From Asparagopsis taxiformis (Eukaryota; Rhodophyta; Florideophyceae; Bonnemaisoniales; Bonnemaisoniaceae), in assembly GCA_030407315.1 (NCBI GenBank), contig JALQPE010000931.1, positions 62,001 to 126,000 on the forward strand: 64,000 bases of DNA, read 5' to 3'. Shown here piece after piece: positions 52,697 to 62,785 of this stretch. The translations under genes and the position numbers were made by a program. The notes beneath the pieces are model-generated. The model saw nothing but the letters and a program-made list of their open reading frames with translations, was not told the DNA's origin and searched no databases. Each line of letters begins with the position of its first letter. Position 1 is the first letter of the stretch.

Positions 52697-53371
52697 TTGG
52701 GGGTTGTTGTTTGTAAACAGTGGATCGATGAACTAGAATCTGGAATGATAGTGTGGTGAAGGAGAGGATGAAGGATGTGGTGGGCGATGAACGTCTTATA
52801 AACTGTTGCGTTGTGGAATGACGGACGTTAACTGGCTGCCTGAGAGTATGCTATTTTCTCCATTGTCTTTCTTGTCAACCCCAATATTGGAAGTGATAGG
52901 ATACCGTTGGTCGACCATGAGGCTGCCGTAATTTGGTTGGGGTGCAGGAGTCAGTTGACGTTCCAAACGGGTCATTGTACGCATCATGACTCTTTCGGAG
53001 AACAATTCATGAGTAGATTCATAACAACGCAAACGCATTGAGTATTTCGCATTCCGTTAGTGTCAGTCATATTCTTACCATCTACCAGTCGGCGACAAAA
53101 CGATATGTACTTGGATGAATTGAATTGAAAGAACGTGGCGGGCTGCAAAGGTAAGGTGTAAATGATTGGCCCCCATTTGGGTGATAGGAAATTGTAGAAG
53201 ATGCTTCTTGCTTCCGTCAAGAGTGACATGAAATTATTGTGAAATAGGGCTTATGATTTTGTGTTCCACGTGTTTATTTTCCCCACAGTTGAGCAACGTC
53301 GGAGAAGTAATCGCACGATGTAATTTGCTGCGACATGTTGCGTGCCCGTTCTAATCAAGCAATAATTGGCC
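52697..53371. other. Intergenic, no intact gene
   Basis: Upstream region of spondin_N gene 2; unremarkable short frames only. Confidence 0.45.
52796..52802 (-). promoter_or_regulatory. TATA-like element of spondin_N gene 2
   Basis: TTTATAA on the minus strand, 100 bp before the ATG at 52696. Confidence 0.45.
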
Positions 53372-53512
53372 TCAACGCCCATCATACATACACATAATAG
53401 AGCACAGAGGTTCCGCGATGTAGAGGTTCTGCACAGACACTTGTACTATCCACCCAGGTGCAGTGTGTGCAATACGCGAAGCATGCAAAAGTGTTGTTCC
53501 TTTGCAGTCTGA
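53372..53512 (-). pseudogene. Spondin_N relic
   Basis: A minus-strand frame between genes 2 and 3 contains DCKGTTLLHAS, APGWIVQVSVQNLY and, 14 residues on, MYDGR followed by a stop. These align in order with DC...MIAPSPDWIVQINNRNLF and the YDAG hallmark of the intact genes. The hallmark Ser-Pro-Asp is degraded and the frame stops inside the YDAGTDSG segment. Upstream DNA is not recognisable, so only about 45 residues survive. Confidence 0.7.
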
Positions 53513-54040
53513 AATAATCGTTTTTTCTGTTATTAGGCAGAACAGTTGGAACCCTCGCACACTTGAACAGTTGCCACTTTGAAGCTTTTCAGTGGATGTC
53601 ACATCATGGGTCGACCAATACGAACATTTCCGTAGGAGACAGATCACTTCGGCTGTCTGCAAACCTCGATACACGTTGCAGATGGCATCGCTGGTAACGA
53701 CATTGGATGCAGACCCGCCACCGCGGTCCTCTAGAGATTCACGTGCGACAGAAATAAATTCTCGCGTCCGGTTGATTGGCAGTTTCTACACTGTGTTAAC
53801 ATTTCTCGACGATGGATTTCATCGAGGTGTAGCAATACTGTTGGATACAGATGTAGCCAAAGGTAGAAATTAACTTTTCTCTGCTGCTTTATTCAAGGTA
53901 GTTACTACAGATTGTGATTTTGGATCCAATGATCCGGACTCTGTGATCTAGATTTTTGACAACAAATTTTTCGCTGCCTGTTAAATGGCACAGCAAGACG
54001 GCATTAGGGGTCGAACAGAACGTCCCAGCCTCGCACCCTC
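53513..54040. other. Intergenic, no intact gene
   Basis: A 93-codon plus-strand frame (53592-53873) has no recognisable features. Confidence 0.45.
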
Positions 54041-54736
54041 TTACCCAACCCTCTTAATGATATACTTTCCGACATTGCGTCCCTCAAATCGATCAGTCTC
54101 ATCTTCGACCAACGGCGCAATGTTATCAGCCGGCTCAGTAGGAATATCCAAATTAGGATCACTCGGATCCGTAAACTCGCGACCACTATCCGTGCCAGCA
54201 TCGTAAGCAATGAGGAAGTCCCAATCAAAATTGATAAACTCCCCTCTGTCCTCATCAAACAAATTCCTGTTATTGATCTGAACGATCCAATCCGGTGAGG
54301 GAGCAATCATCGCTACAACAGTCACAAACGGATTTTCGCAGTCGACTTCTAGTTCTATCGTCGTAAATCTTCCAGGCGGCGTACCTGCACCAGCATCAAC
54401 AATACTCTTCACACCACGATTCTCGCGACGGAGACGCCTTGCCAACCTTATCAAACGACTGTTATCTCCCGTCTCTGCAATTTCTTCAATTGGACCACTA
54501 GCAAACCCACGAATTGTCAGGAAAGACTGACGGTTTGAATGCGAGATTCCAGCAATTGGCGAGAAAGAAAGCCCAGTGGGCGGGATCAATCCCCTGAAGA
54601 TTCGTCCAGTAAGGAAGTTCACAAAGGTTATTTGGTATTTTGCTGAGCCGCTGCAGCCCGGGAATGGCCCGCTGGCGGATGCAACTGCAAGAATAGTTGC
54701 TACCAGGAGGAAAACAAAACCACTTCGTACAGACAT
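54041..54736 (-). CDS. Secreted spondin_N-domain protein 3
   Basis: The ATG at 54736 gives MSVRSGFVFLLVATILAVAS, a signal peptide, and 231 residues; the frame is open to 54850 but that ATG lies upstream of the TATA box. Domain landmarks: AKYQITFVNFLTGRIFRGLI, SPIAGISHSNRQSFLTIRGF, AETGDNSRLIRLARRL, AMIAPSPDWIVQINNRNLF, IAYDAGTDSGREFTDPSDP. It is highly similar to gene 2 throughout. Confidence 0.9.
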   Translation of the reverse strand: MSVRSGFVFLLVATILAVASASGPFPGCSGSAKYQITFVNFLTGRIFRGLIPPTGLSFSPIAGISHSNRQSFLTIRGFASGPIEEIAETGDNSRLIRLARRLRRENRGVKSIVDAGAGTPPGRFTTIELEVDCENPFVTVVAMIAPSPDWIVQINNRNLFDEDRGEFINFDWDFLIAYDAGTDSGREFTDPSDPNLDIPTEPADNIAPLVEDETDRFEGRNVGKYIIKRVG

Positions 54737-54823
54737 ATTGTTGCGGAATGTGATATTCCTGATGAAAGATTGGGAATGGTGGTGAGGGGTGAAGAGGCCG
54801 GTACCAGCAACAAGAAATTGACC

Positions 54824-54830
54824 TTTTATA
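54824..54830 (-). promoter_or_regulatory. TATA box of spondin_N gene 3
   Basis: TATAAAA on the minus strand, 88-94 bp before the ATG at 54736. It decides the start, since the upstream ATG at 54850 would precede it. Confidence 0.6.
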
Positions 54831-55733
54831 TTGGGTGCCGGTTGCAGCATGCATCGTTAAGGAATTTCTACAGATAGAACACTGGCTTTGTTGGTGGTTC
54901 TAGAACTTCCTGTCTAGCTGTAAAACGGGTGTGAAGGAAGAGACATTCCTTTCAACAATTCTCTTCCAGTTGACATGTGTTGCCATGTTGCCTTTGACCC
55001 GCTGGGCATGTGATCAATATCCGCTCAGATGGTCAGCAGTGGGCACCGTAAAGAATTGATCACAGGTTGTAGATGAGGAGAAAAGTCCTGATAAGTTGTA
55101 AGTGCTTAAAACCAATTGTTTTGCAGTCTGAGTTCAGTATCAGGTAAGACAGAAATGCAATTCAAGTTGGGTACATGTCATTCAACTAAATGTCAGAGTA
55201 GCGAAAATATGCATTTTCTCCTACAATCAGAAGACGAAGGTCGAAACTCCAGCAATAGAACCTTGTTGTCACAGGCTAACTTCTGATGTGATGCTGATAT
55301 TCCATCGGCGGACCCAGTCACTGCGAGAGGAAGGAATAGTGCACGGGCGACAGGAGCGCTGAGCAGATTGGTTTGCGACTACTCATGAGAAGCTACTTCG
55401 CAGTAGGTGAGAAAAGGCCACGCAAGGCGTGTGAGATACTCGGCCCAGCCCGGGAATCATCGTCCAAACTGTGCAAGGCCTAGTCTGTGTAGATCTGTTG
55501 CAATCTGGATATTGAATGTCCAACATGTCAGGATAATAATAATGGACAGCCTGTCGAAGAGACCGCCGACAGTCCTGAGATCAAAAGTAACATATAAACA
55601 ACCTTACCATAGAACCGAATAAACCAACTAAGAGTCTCTCTTCCAACAGGTTATCGGCCGGATCGCGCCCACTGCCCACGATTGCTCCACCCATCTTCTT
55701 CCTCAACTCACACGCATTCTCCCCTTCCCCACA
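54831..55733. other. Intergenic; may include decayed element flank
   Basis: No gene seen. The right part lies directly upstream of the Copia gag relic and could contain its leader or LTR, but I cannot define an LTR border. Confidence 0.4.
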
Positions 55734-56585
55734 ATGGAATACACGCGCTTCCCTCCTCTCGAACTAGACAACTTCCCCCTCTGGAAACGAACTCTCGAAG
55801 TTCTCGCATCCGATCTCTCTCTCAACAACCACCAACCACCTTAGCGCATCCACCACTGCCCCCACCGAACCTGCTGAATTCGCCACCTTCAAACGACAAA
55901 AAGACCGTCTCACCCTTATCATCCTCTCCAGCCTTCCCGAGCAAATCACCTCCACTCTCTCAACCGACGCCCTCCAGCTCCTACCATTCCTCCTACTACA
56001 GCAAATTACCAACATCGTCCAAGAAATCACAACGATCGACCCTATCACACTCGAAGAAGAGGCACGATCCATCACCCTCCACATCGGAGACGACCTCGAA
56101 GGATACATTCAGAAACACAAGGCCATGCGCAAAAAGATGCTCCGTGACTCTTACCCCATGATCAACAATGAAGCAACCACAATCCGCTTCATGATCCACC
56201 CAATCGGACACCACCCCGAGTTCCAGCTCACGCATGCAATATTATCCCACACACCACCATCCACCGTCACAGACTTCGCAACTTCCATCCGACGCGCAAG
56301 CGCAGCCTCGCGTCAAAAAGAGCGGAAGCCCATACTCCCATCACCACCCTTCACCCCACACGCACGCTGGTCTCCACGCCAAACCCTAAAACCCAAAAAT
56401 GGTGCACTTACCATAAATCCGCCACTCATACCGATCGCGAATGCAAAGCCCAGGCACGCATGAAAATACATCCCACCGCCCACGCCGCACACATCCATGC
56501 ACCACCACAAACCATCCTAAACTATGACACCCCACGTGACACCGATGAAAACAAGTTCATACTCGACTCTGGCACTTTTCCCTAG
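55734..56585 (+). pseudogene. Ty1/Copia gag-protease fragment, frameshifted
   Basis: Three consecutive frames read as one decayed polyprotein. 55734-55844 starts MEYTRFPPLELDNFPLWKRT and stops. 55840-56463 continues one frame over (EFATFKRQKDRLTLIILSSL, helical gag core). 56397-56585 continues in a further frame with the zinc-knuckle variant WCTYHKSATHTDREC and then KFILDSGT, the aspartic-protease active site of Copia elements, ending in a stop. At least two frameshifts and no reverse transcriptase follow. The fragment seems cut on the right by the LTR-like DNA starting near 56700. Confidence 0.75.
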
Positions 56586-56699
56586 CACCTCCGCCAACCA
56601 AAAGCAGGTATGTCCCCTGTCAAGACACCATGGTTCACCACAACAGCCACTAACCGCCATCACCGTATCACACACTGCGGACCATTTCGGTTACCGACG

Positions 56700-57887
56700 A
56701 ACTTGTAGCAGGTAGAAAATCGGCTAGAGCGGCAAACCACCCGACAGGTGTCCCGAGCCTCGGTAGAGGAAGTGGTAGAGCAGATGAACCTTATAGTATA
56801 CCCAGCGGGTAGTCTCGTATGAGAGAAGGGATCGCTACCCGGAGGGGGTTGTGCGATTATAGCGCTCACGCGAGGTGCGTATTAATGGAGCAAGATGACG
56901 TAATCCGTCGAGCTGTTGGCTAACCCTAAGGTTTTCCCAGAGAGGGGTTGAACAATAGGTATGCGAACACTGTTCCTGTGGGTCGTAATTCCACTTGAGT
57001 TTACGTTACTCTAGAAACCGTGCCTACTGGCTAGTCCAGTGGCAGTTTTTACTAAGTCTACTGTAAGCTAGGGTTAGTGGTTAGGAATAAATATCCAGTT
57101 AGTGACCAATCAGAACCCAATTACTGGTGCTCGCCTACCCGCGAGGTCATTGCCAATAGGCTTACATTGTAATGTATGGCTGATCAGCCTAAGTTAAAAT
57201 TTGCCCCTTGTGGGGTCTTGGCCGGGGCCGATAGGCCCGGGTGGGGTTATTATTCAGCCTTAGCTTGTCCTAAGTATAGGAAACACGCCAGTTGGCTGGT
57301 GCCTTCTGATTGGCACATCCCGTAAGTGGGTACCCAATAGGGAAGCGACACGGCTCGATCAGCGAGGACCGCCAGGCGGTTCGACACGGCCCCCTCCTGA
57401 GAGATTTGTCGTCCCGACAAAATTTGATCAAAATAAAAATTACAATTTTTGGCTGTGGCCGTTGCATTGTGCAATTCAAAATTTTCCCGCGCGCGGCGCG
57501 TGCACACTAAATGTGTTGTCCATCCGACTCTTCCCGAGTTCCGCCGGACCGTTTCCTGTTGGAATCAATACCTGTTACAGGTTCATCATCGTCCTAACGC
57601 AAAACAGCGCATTCACCCCTTCGGTGTCCAACTGCGTCCACGCATTCGCGTCCTTTCCATTATCCCTCAAAGGGTTTTTGCGTCCATCTGCTAAATAATT
57701 AGCCGCGTGATCGCACGAGCGGTGCCAATTCGAGGCTTGCATTCGCCGTTTCGGCCCATTGCCTCGCGATCCCCTTCCTGGGTTGAATAACGCAGCTCCC
57801 TCCCGGAGACTTAAGCCAATAGGCCACTTATTCGTCCCGCTTCAGGGTTTTTATCAACGTCCGTCACCGCCTCTACTGGCTTTTAGG
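56700..57887. mobile_element. LTR/leader-like region next to the gag-like ORF
   Basis: About 1.2 kb of non-coding DNA between the Copia fragment and the gag-like ORF at 57888. A candidate LTR start is TGTAGCAGG (about 56702). Within it are short AT-rich motifs (57415-57475) that recur in style near 59080-59200. No second LTR copy is in the window, so borders and orientation are unproven. Confidence 0.4.
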
Positions 57888-58670
57888 ATGTCCCCTCGTG
57901 CTCCCATTCAATTCGAATCCTCTGAAGAGGAAGGATACAATATGGGTTCGCCCAACCGCCCTACCACACGCTCCAGCGTTCGCCGTCCCACGACTCGCCA
58001 CCAAGCTTCCTCCTCCCGCACCGGGGTTCCGCCGACACCGGCTAAGTCTTCGTCGACTTCCGCGCCACGCGCGCCGTCAGCCACCGCGGCTCAATCGCAA
58101 ACGCGAACGCGTTCGACTGCCGCCAAAGGCCCCGCTGATCCAGCGTCGCCTGCTGGCAAGGTCGTGAACACACAAGCACGTTCCGAAGAGACGGTCCCCC
58201 CTACCAGGGCAAGCGCACAAGAACGCGACTTTGTTCCGGCTGAATCGCCTGCTTCCCCGAAGCATTCCACCCCAGTGGCTAGTGTAAAACCGTCATCGGT
58301 TAATCCGCCGTTACGCGAAGGTGAGTCATCGAAGGCCGCCGGCCCGTCCCCAAAGGGAGCTATGCCGGCCAACACCGAGGAGGTGATAGAAGTCGTCGCC
58401 GAGGGAGGCGCTACGCCCAGGCTAACAAGGCAACCGAACGTCAGGCCTTCGCCAAGTTCGCGTCCGATTACTTCTCGTCCTTCCGCCCCTGCGGCTCGTA
58501 CCTCTTCTGGTCGTGACGCTTCAGCGAATCCCTATGAGGACTATGGTAGCCGCAACCAGCAGATACTGGCGGACGCTCGAAAGCGTAGAGACGCTGAATT
58601 GCGTAACGCAGCCGCCCAAGCGGAAGCCGAAAGGCCAAGTGAGCAGGCTGATGTGCCGGCGTCGGTTTGA
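57888..58670 (+). CDS. Gag-like ORF, Ser/Pro/Arg/Ala-rich
   Basis: 260 residues from the ATG at 57888 (MSPRAPIQFESSEEEG; open to 57759 upstream). It is low in complexity: a Ser/Thr/Pro/Ala-rich region to about residue 200, then an acidic-basic C-terminal helix (NPYEDYGSRNQQILADARKR, DAELRNAAAQAEAE). No zinc knuckle and no capsid hallmark that I can name. The position after an LTR-like leader and the composition suggest a retrotransposon gag N-terminal part. It could instead be an antisense accessory ORF of the minus-strand Gypsy element to its right, as known in some plant Gypsy families. Confidence 0.45.
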   Translation: MSPRAPIQFESSEEEGYNMGSPNRPTTRSSVRRPTTRHQASSSRTGVPPTPAKSSSTSAPRAPSATAAQSQTRTRSTAAKGPADPASPAGKVVNTQARSEETVPPTRASAQERDFVPAESPASPKHSTPVASVKPSSVNPPLREGESSKAAGPSPKGAMPANTEEVIEVVAEGGATPRLTRQPNVRPSPSSRPITSRPSAPAARTSSGRDASANPYEDYGSRNQQILADARKRRDAELRNAAAQAEAERPSEQADVPASV

Positions 58671-58835
58671 TGGTCATCAGCGTTTGCTGTTACGGAATGC
58701 ACCTTTGCAACGCTGATGCGTACCCATTGTGGGCTGCAGCCGGTAAGCTGATCCTGTTTCCGCCTTGGGAGATGTCCAAACAACGTTCGAAGGCCAGAAC
58801 CCGGATACTAGTGCGTATCAGAGACAAATAAAAAA

Positions 58836-58957
58836 TTGGTCCGAGTGGTCCAATAAACGACCCGACTTGTCCAAACCGAGGACCACTTGGTCCAGAAGCG
58901 GTCCACTTGGACCCCATAAGTGGTCCAAATGGGTTCGGAATGGTCCGCCTGGTCCTT
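58836..58957. repeat. Cluster of GGTCC/GGACC motifs
   Basis: About nine GGTCC or GGACC words in 120 bp, several in mirrored pairs (GGACCACTTGGTCC and CGGTCCACTTGGACC). One expects far fewer by chance. Confidence 0.8.
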
Positions 58958-59082
58958 GGGTCGACGGCGGCGGCGTTGCACACGAGATCTGATGCCAGCG
59001 ATGCTGTTGTTCCAAGGAGTGCATTGCACTTGATTTGATCAACGCACAACAGTGCTACCGCCGCCGTCGCGGCTCAAAAATC

Positions 59083-59163
59083 AAAATTTTAGAATTTCTG
59101 GCCTTCGCCCTCTCGGCAATTTTTGGCCGCCGGCGGCCAAATAAAATTTTTGAATTTCTGGCC
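59083..59163. repeat. 60-bp direct repeat spacing with internal palindrome
   Basis: AAAATTTT(A/T)GAATTTCTGGCC occurs twice, exactly 60 bp apart. Between the copies sits the palindrome TTGGCCGCCGGCGGCCAA. Confidence 0.75.
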
Positions 59164-59276
59164 GGTATCGGCTGATCAAAAAGTGCCATTTTTGGCTTCC
59201 GGCCAGCGGTGAAATATTGCGCCCTTTTTTGGCTTAACCTTCCGAGGCTCGGTAACTCCACCTGGTGGATTCCTTG

Positions 59277-60667
59277 TTAGGTTCTCGTCCCTGCGGGGTT
59301 ATGCGCCTTCTTTCCTCTTTTGGGTGTACGCGTGCGCGCTCTGCGCGATGGCTTGTCACCTTTGCGGTGTTGCGTTCGACGGAAATACCGTGATGCCCAT
59401 TCGGGGGGAACGTTTGCACGTTGCGTCCATGTTGGCTTGCGGTAGCCATACCATTTCACAAGGAACCATTGTTCCCCATCGTCGTCAGTGACGTAGTCGA
59501 TAAGGTCATCGATAGTGTACTCCTCATCCGAGGTTGCGCGTTTGGCGTCGCCACTTCCCTCTGGGGTTTCCTTCGTCCCTTCAGGGAGAGCTACTCGTTC
59601 CGAGTTCGGCTGCGTGCCCTGTGGCGCTTTCTCTTGTTCCCCATTGGGGGTGGTTTCCAAAGACCTTACGGGGTTTGCCGTGGCTATCTTCTTCTTCGCG
59701 CTTGAGCGAGTGTGTCGACCCGGTTTGGGTTTTGCCAAATGGGCGGGTGCTTGACTTGCTTGGTTCGTTATGCGAAGTTCGGCTCCCGATGGAGGGTTCG
59801 CGTCCCGTTGAGGGGAAGTCGGCGTTTGTACGCGTGCTTTGATTGAGCGTCGCCTGGTCGCGTTTGCGTTGGTCAAATGCCTTGGGGCTGAGTCTGTGGC
59901 GTCGGTGCCTGCCATACTTTGGCGAGTTGCTCGCTTGTGCGACGGATGAGCCCTGTCAGGGTTGGGACCTTGTTGATCTGCATCGGCAGTGCTGGCGTCT
60001 CTTCTTCGCAATTGTGTGCGATTATAGCCGGTCGTTACCGGGGGTGCGGGTTGTTGGTGTAATGGTAAACGACTTTGGTCGTACGTGTCGCTCCCAATCG
60101 TGGGTGAGTTACCAGGTGGTGAATGTTGAGTATGCTCATCCCAAGAGGGTGTTGCGAAATTGTTGCTTACGCGCATAGCGTCTGGGGCCCCCTCCTGAAG
60201 GGTGGTTTGTCCCAAACCACTACCTTCAGGTGTTATCCTAATTGTAGGTTGTCGTAGAGACGATGGTTGATCCCTGAAGGGGTATTCCTGATTTGGAGTT
60301 GGTAAAGGTGATTTGTTTGGCGCGTATTGATAGCCGTCGCCCGGCGGCTGACGTGGTTGTGTATTCGGCGCGAGGGCGTCTGCACCTGATGGTGACGCTT
60401 GTGCGTTAGCGGACTGTGGCCTAGGTGGCAAGGTTGGTTCCTCGGTTGGTCGCGGAGCGAGTGCAACTCTATCGAGACTAACCTTTTCGGTGATACCATC
60501 GCGGTCGATGTAAACCGTTCGCCGTCCGGCACGAATAACCCTATAGGGACCTTGAGCTATTGGAGTTAGCTTGTTCCGTTCACGGACTTCTGGGTTATCC
60601 AGATAAACGTAATCATCGGTAGTGATGAGTCGTTTAGACTTCCGGATTGACCGGTCGAAGTTACGCT
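59277..60667 (-). pseudogene. Gypsy pol C-terminus: GPY/F-like region, linker and chromodomain
   Basis: After the frameshift, a block with LTPIAQGPYRVIRAGRR (GPY/F-type integrase tail) joins a 250-residue Pro/Gln-rich linker. The chromodomain follows: EEYTIDDLIDYVTDDDGEQ, WFLVKWYGYRKPTWTQRANV. A very basic tail ends at 59277. Chromodomains direct chromovirus integration to histone-marked chromatin. Confidence 0.82.
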
Positions 60668-61924
60668 TTAGCGTGTTTGCGCGCTGTGAAGGCGTTTACC
60701 TGCCATATCAATGGTATCCGTAATACGGCGTAAGAAGTCTTGCTTCGTGAAAGAGTCTGGCGTTGCCCTCCTTTTCACCGAATGGTGTGTCGCATATGGC
60801 GGTGGAGGTCGGCTTAGGATTAGGTCGAAGGGTGTGGTACCCGTTGTGCGATGCACGTGCGTATTGTACGCATAGGTTAACGCTGATGCGTAGACATCCC
60901 AGTCGTCCTGGTTATCATTAACGTAATTACGTAGCATGCTCAATAGAGTACGGTTATACCGTTCGACTTGCCCATTTGTCTGGGGATGGTAAGCCGTCGT
61001 GAAGACGTTCTTCGTTCCTAACTGGAGGCAGACGGCCTGAAAGAACTTTGACGCAAATTGCGGACCGTTATCGGATAGTAATGTCCGTGGAGGACCATAC
61101 TTAAACACCCAATGTATACAAAAGGCTACTGCCACATGGTAAGCCGTAATGCTTCGCAGCGGAACCACCTGGGTTAGCTTGGTAAAGCGACACGAAATCA
61201 CCAGTAGGTGCACGTTACCTTTCTTGGTACGAGGTAGAGGACCGAGGAGGTCAATTGCAACGTCATCCAATGGTGTGGTAGCTGGGAACAGCTGGAGGGT
61301 ACTCGCATGTTTGCGCAACCGTAATCGGTTTCTCGCACACGCTGAACAGCGTTCAACCGTTCCGGTTATGTCCGCAGCCATTGCAGGCCAGTAATAAGAT
61401 AGGCGCATCGTGTCGTACATACGATTCTGACCAGGATGTCCTGCCAATATGCCGTGGTGGCACATCGTCAATAGACGTTGCCGTAAGGCTTTGGGTACCA
61501 CAATCTGGGATGACCCGTCCAATTTGGACTTCCTACAAATGACACCGTCTTCATCTTCGAAGAAGAGAGAGTCAGAATTCTGCGAGGCCAGGGCCTGTTG
61601 ACAGAAGTCGTCCGTTCTTTGCTCTTCGAGCCACTCTTGGAGAGTTATCGGGCAATAGTTTTCCGTTTGCGGATGAGTCGTTAAGACAGGGGTACCCTTG
61701 AGGGGTGAAGTTCCATTTGCTTGAGCTCTTGCTAGAGAAAGGTCGTAGAACTAAACATCTGTGTCATCATCCAAGGATGTTTCACCTTGCGGTGCGTGCG
61801 TGGCCAGCAGAGTTGGTATTTCATCGTCAATAGTGACGGGCGTCTCGCCGGTAGTCTCTACACGCGATAAGGCGTCTGGTAGTTGGTGAACCCGACCGGG
61901 TCGGTAGACTATTTGATAGTCAAA
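60668..61924 (-). pseudogene. Gypsy pol: integrase
   Basis: Same frame as the RNase H segment, with one more in-frame TAG at 61751-61753. Zinc-binding HHCC: HHGILAGHPGQNRM with CSAC. Catalytic Asp in AIDLLGPLP, Asp in LLSDNGPQFASKF, Glu in HPQTNGQVERYNRTL. The C-terminal part runs to a stop at 60668 where the phase changes again. Confidence 0.92.
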
Positions 61925-62785
61925 TTACGCAAGTCGGAGGCGCCAGCGGCAGAGTCTCCCTGAAGGGTCATTGATATTCATAAGCCAGCGCAGTGCGTTA
62001 TGGTCCGTCCGGACTACAAACTTTGTTTGTTCCAGGTATGGACGTAGGATAGTAACAGCCCATACGACGGCTAGACATTCACGCTCCGTAGGGGAGTAAC
62101 CTCTTTCAGGTTTAGTCAGCGTACGCGACCAATAGCCAATTGGCTTGAGATCGTTCTCTTCCCCTTGCTGCTGAAGCAGAGCGCATCCTATTTGGTATGC
62201 GGAAGCGTCCGTATCCACGGTGTAGGGATGACCCAACTTGGGTAGAGCCAGTATCGGCGGCTTGGTCATGACCTCCTTGAGAGCGTTGAACGCGCGTCGT
62301 TGGTCCTCGGTAGGAGGTTCTTTCCCGAATTTAGGGAGGCTGTCTTTGGTCAGCATTTCGTTCAAGGGGTGCGCAATTGCTGCATACCCTTTGATGAATC
62401 GTCGAAAGACGCCACAGCTTCCGAGGAAGGATCGCATTTGCGTAGGCGTTTGCGGAAAGATCGCGTCAGCGATAGCCGAAGTGGCGTTCTGTGCAACAGC
62501 TAGCTTTCCTGGCATCACGACATGCCCCAGGTAGTCGACCTTCTTTTCGAAGAAATGACACTTCGTCAACTTCAGGGTGACACCTGCTTCCCGTAGGAGG
62601 GAGAGTACTTGGTCCACATGGTGGAGATTTTCGGCCTCGTCCCGAGAGAATACGATCACATCGTCTAAGTAAATCAGACAGGTCTGCCAGCGAACGCTGC
62701 TAAGAATAATGTCGATGGAACGCTGAAACGTTGCCGGAGCATTCTTCAAGCCAAAGGGCAAACCCTTAAAGCGATATGTCCCCAA
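61925..62785 (-). pseudogene. Gypsy pol: RT palm/thumb and RNase H
   Basis: It continues RT in a different phase from the preceding segment: FKGLPFGLKNAPATFQRSID, the catalytic YLDDVIV, then thumb CGVFRRFIKGYAAIAHPLNE and RNase H VDTDASAYQIGCALLQQQGE, SPTERECLAVVWAV, VVRTDHNALRWLM. It ends in a TAA replacing a sense codon, since family-like sequence (FDYQIVYRPG, LPDALSR) continues beyond in the same frame. Confidence 0.9.

Noticed and set aside
53592..53873. 93-codon plus-strand frame considered as part of a spondin relic.
   Set aside because: Wrong strand for the relic and no hallmark motif.
54737..54850. Upstream ATG for spondin_N gene 3.
   Set aside because: It lies before the TATA box and would place 38 residues ahead of a perfect signal peptide.
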